DNA of 64,000 bases from an uncultured Lachnospiraceae bacterium (GTDB lineage Bacteria; Bacillota; Clostridia; Lachnospirales; Lachnospiraceae): positions 1 through 64,000 of the forward strand of contig CAJTTU010000006.1 in NCBI GenBank assembly GCA_910579325.1. The letters run 5' to 3'. Shown here one piece after another: positions 62,321-64,000 of the stretch (the first letter of the stretch is position 1; each line of letters starts with the position of its first letter). The notes under the pieces are model-generated. The model was not told the origin of the DNA, ran no database searches, and saw only the letters and a list, made by a program, of their open reading frames with translations. Made by a program: the position numbers and the translations under genes.

Positions 62321-63493
62321 ATGGATTACGCAAAGGAATCTCTGAAATTACACGAACAATGGAAAGGAAAAATCGAGGTAGTCTCCCGGGCAAAGGTGGA
62401 CAGCAAGGAAGCACTGGCGCTGGCCTATACGCCGGGCGTGGCGCAGCCCTGCCTGGAAATCCGGAAAGATCCGGCCAAAAGCTTCGACCTGACCCGACGC
62501 TGGAATACGGTCGCGGTAGTTACCGACGGCACCGCCGTTTTAGGCCTCGGCGACATCGGCCCGGAAGCCGGCATGCCTGTGATGGAGGGCAAATGCGTCC
62601 TGTTCAAGGAATTCGGCGGCGTGGACGCCATCCCGCTGTGCGTGCGCAGCAAGGATGTGGACGATATCGTAAAGACCGTTTCCCTGCTGGCCGGCAGCTT
62701 CGGCGGCGTCAACCTGGAGGATATCTCCGCCCCCCGCTGCTTTGAGATTGAAGAAAAACTGAAAAAAATATGCGATATCCCGATTTTCCACGACGACCAG
62801 CACGGCACGGCGGTGATCACCATGGCCGGCATGATCAATGCCCTGAAGGTAGTGGGGAAAAAGCTGGAGGATGTGAAGATCGTCACCAGCGGCGCAGGCG
62901 CGGCAGGCATCGCAATTATTAAGTTGATGATGAGCATGGGCTTAAAGAACGTGATTATGACAGACCGTACCGGAGCCATCTATGAGGGCCGGGAAAACCT
63001 GAATCCGGTGAAAGAAGAAATGGCGAAAATCACAAACCGGAATAAAGAAAAAGGAACGCTGGCCGAAGTCATCAAGAGCTCCGACGTGTTTATCGGCGTT
63101 TCCGCCCCCGGCACGCTGACCCCCGAAATGGTCAGGACCATGGCAAAAGATCCGATTATTTTCGCCTGCGCCAACCCTGTTCCCGAGATCTTCCCCGACG
63201 AGGCAAAGGCCGCAGGAGCCGCCGTGGTATCCACGGGCCGCAGCGACTTCCCCAACCAGGTAAACAACGTGCTCTGTTTCCCCGGCATTTTCCGGGGCGC
63301 CCTGGATGTCCGGGCAAGCCAGATCACGGAAAATATGAAGATCGCTGCCTCCTACGCTATCGCGGGGCTGGTCAGCGACGAAGAACTGAACGCGGACTAT
63401 ATCCTGCCCTATGCCTTTGACCCGAGAGTGAAGGATGCCGTAGCAAAGGCAACTGCAGAGGCTGCGCGCAAGGACAGGGTAGCGAGAATCTAA
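62321..63493 (+). CDS. NAD(P)-dependent malic enzyme
   Basis: Oxidative decarboxylation of malate to pyruvate. 390 residues, the short bacterial form without a phosphotransacetylase tail. N-terminal malic domain with LALAYTPGVAQPCLEI (catalytic Tyr) and metal ligands in IFHDDQHGTAVI near 160; nucleotide-binding GAGAAGIAIIKLMMSMG near 190. Ribosome site AGGAGG. Likely co-transcribed with fumarase, linking fumarate, malate and pyruvate. Confidence 0.94.
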   Translation: MDYAKESLKLHEQWKGKIEVVSRAKVDSKEALALAYTPGVAQPCLEIRKDPAKSFDLTRRWNTVAVVTDGTAVLGLGDIGPEAGMPVMEGKCVLFKEFGGVDAIPLCVRSKDVDDIVKTVSLLAGSFGGVNLEDISAPRCFEIEEKLKKICDIPIFHDDQHGTAVITMAGMINALKVVGKKLEDVKIVTSGAGAAGIAIIKLMMSMGLKNVIMTDRTGAIYEGRENLNPVKEEMAKITNRNKEKGTLAEVIKSSDVFIGVSAPGTLTPEMVRTMAKDPIIFACANPVPEIFPDEAKAAGAAVVSTGRSDFPNQVNNVLCFPGIFRGALDVRASQITENMKIAASYAIAGLVSDEELNADYILPYAFDPRVKDAVAKATAEAARKDRVARI

Positions 63494-63510
63494 CCAAAAG
63501 GAGTTCACTT

Positions 63511-64000
<490 letters not shown>

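Overview
The window looks like chromosomal DNA of a spore-forming anaerobic clostridium, probably a Lachnospiraceae-like gut Clostridia. Supporting points are a spoIVB sporulation protease at the left edge, the conserved Firmicutes block asp23-nusB-xseA-xseB-ispA-dxs-tlyA-nadK-argR-recN-spoIVB, strong AGGAGG ribosome binding sites, moderate GC, acetate kinase, PucR-type regulators and corrinoid-type methyltransferase genes. No rRNA, tRNA, CRISPR array or transposase was seen. Most genes lie on the minus strand.

Layout. 1-11.2 kb: housekeeping block (isoprenoid precursors, exonuclease VII, NAD kinase, arginine repressor, recombination, sporulation). 11.2-23.1 kb: a methylated-compound cluster: TetR regulator, non-pyrrolysine MttB methyltransferase, MFS and BCCT transporters and a URO-D-family methyltransferase on the minus strand, facing a PucR regulator, a DUF917 protein and a hydantoinase/oxoprolinase on the plus strand. 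23.3-23.8 kb: a toxin-antitoxin pair whose toxin is split by a -1 frameshift exactly at a TTTAAAG heptamer. 23.9-31.2 kb: a polyamine operon (XRE-cupin regulator, potABCD, a GNAT protein, a two-helix membrane protein and a ThiT-like protein). 31.5-34.1 kb: a circularly permuted GH3 glycosidase. 34.5-42.6 kb: glutamate synthase gltBD, HPr and acetate kinase. 42.8-45.3 kb: ferredoxin-type aldo/keto reductase with a divergent MerR regulator, and an unknown protein. 45.3-51.4 kb: an MFS transporter and a Bce-like module in which the two-component genes converge on, and overlap, the ABC permease gene. 51.5-60.6 kb: a second cluster of URO-D proteins, PucR-type regulators and transporters (DASS and GPH families). 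61.4-64 kb: aroD, malic enzyme and the start of fumarase.

The most striking non-genic signal is a leader motif, GTTGCGGAACT-N5-(A/T)GGAG in minus-strand reading, placed directly before the ribosome binding sites of spoIVB, uroD1, thiT-like, potB and gltD, with a looser copy before recN. In the larger copies it is the downstream end of a repeat unit that begins with ACAGCAACGGACC, and it is sometimes tandemly duplicated. A second oddity is an array of nine exact 19-bp-period repeats between uroD1 and the BCCT gene. A third is a pair of related palindromic elements upstream of gltB and of the GPH transporter.

Functionally, three URO-D paralogs, an MttB paralog, three PucR-type regulators and several transporters lie within 50 kb, suggesting inducible use of methylated or small organic substrates; the corrinoid carrier protein such a pathway would need is not in the window, so the pathway is inferred only. 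All assignments come from reading the sequence; no database search was possible.
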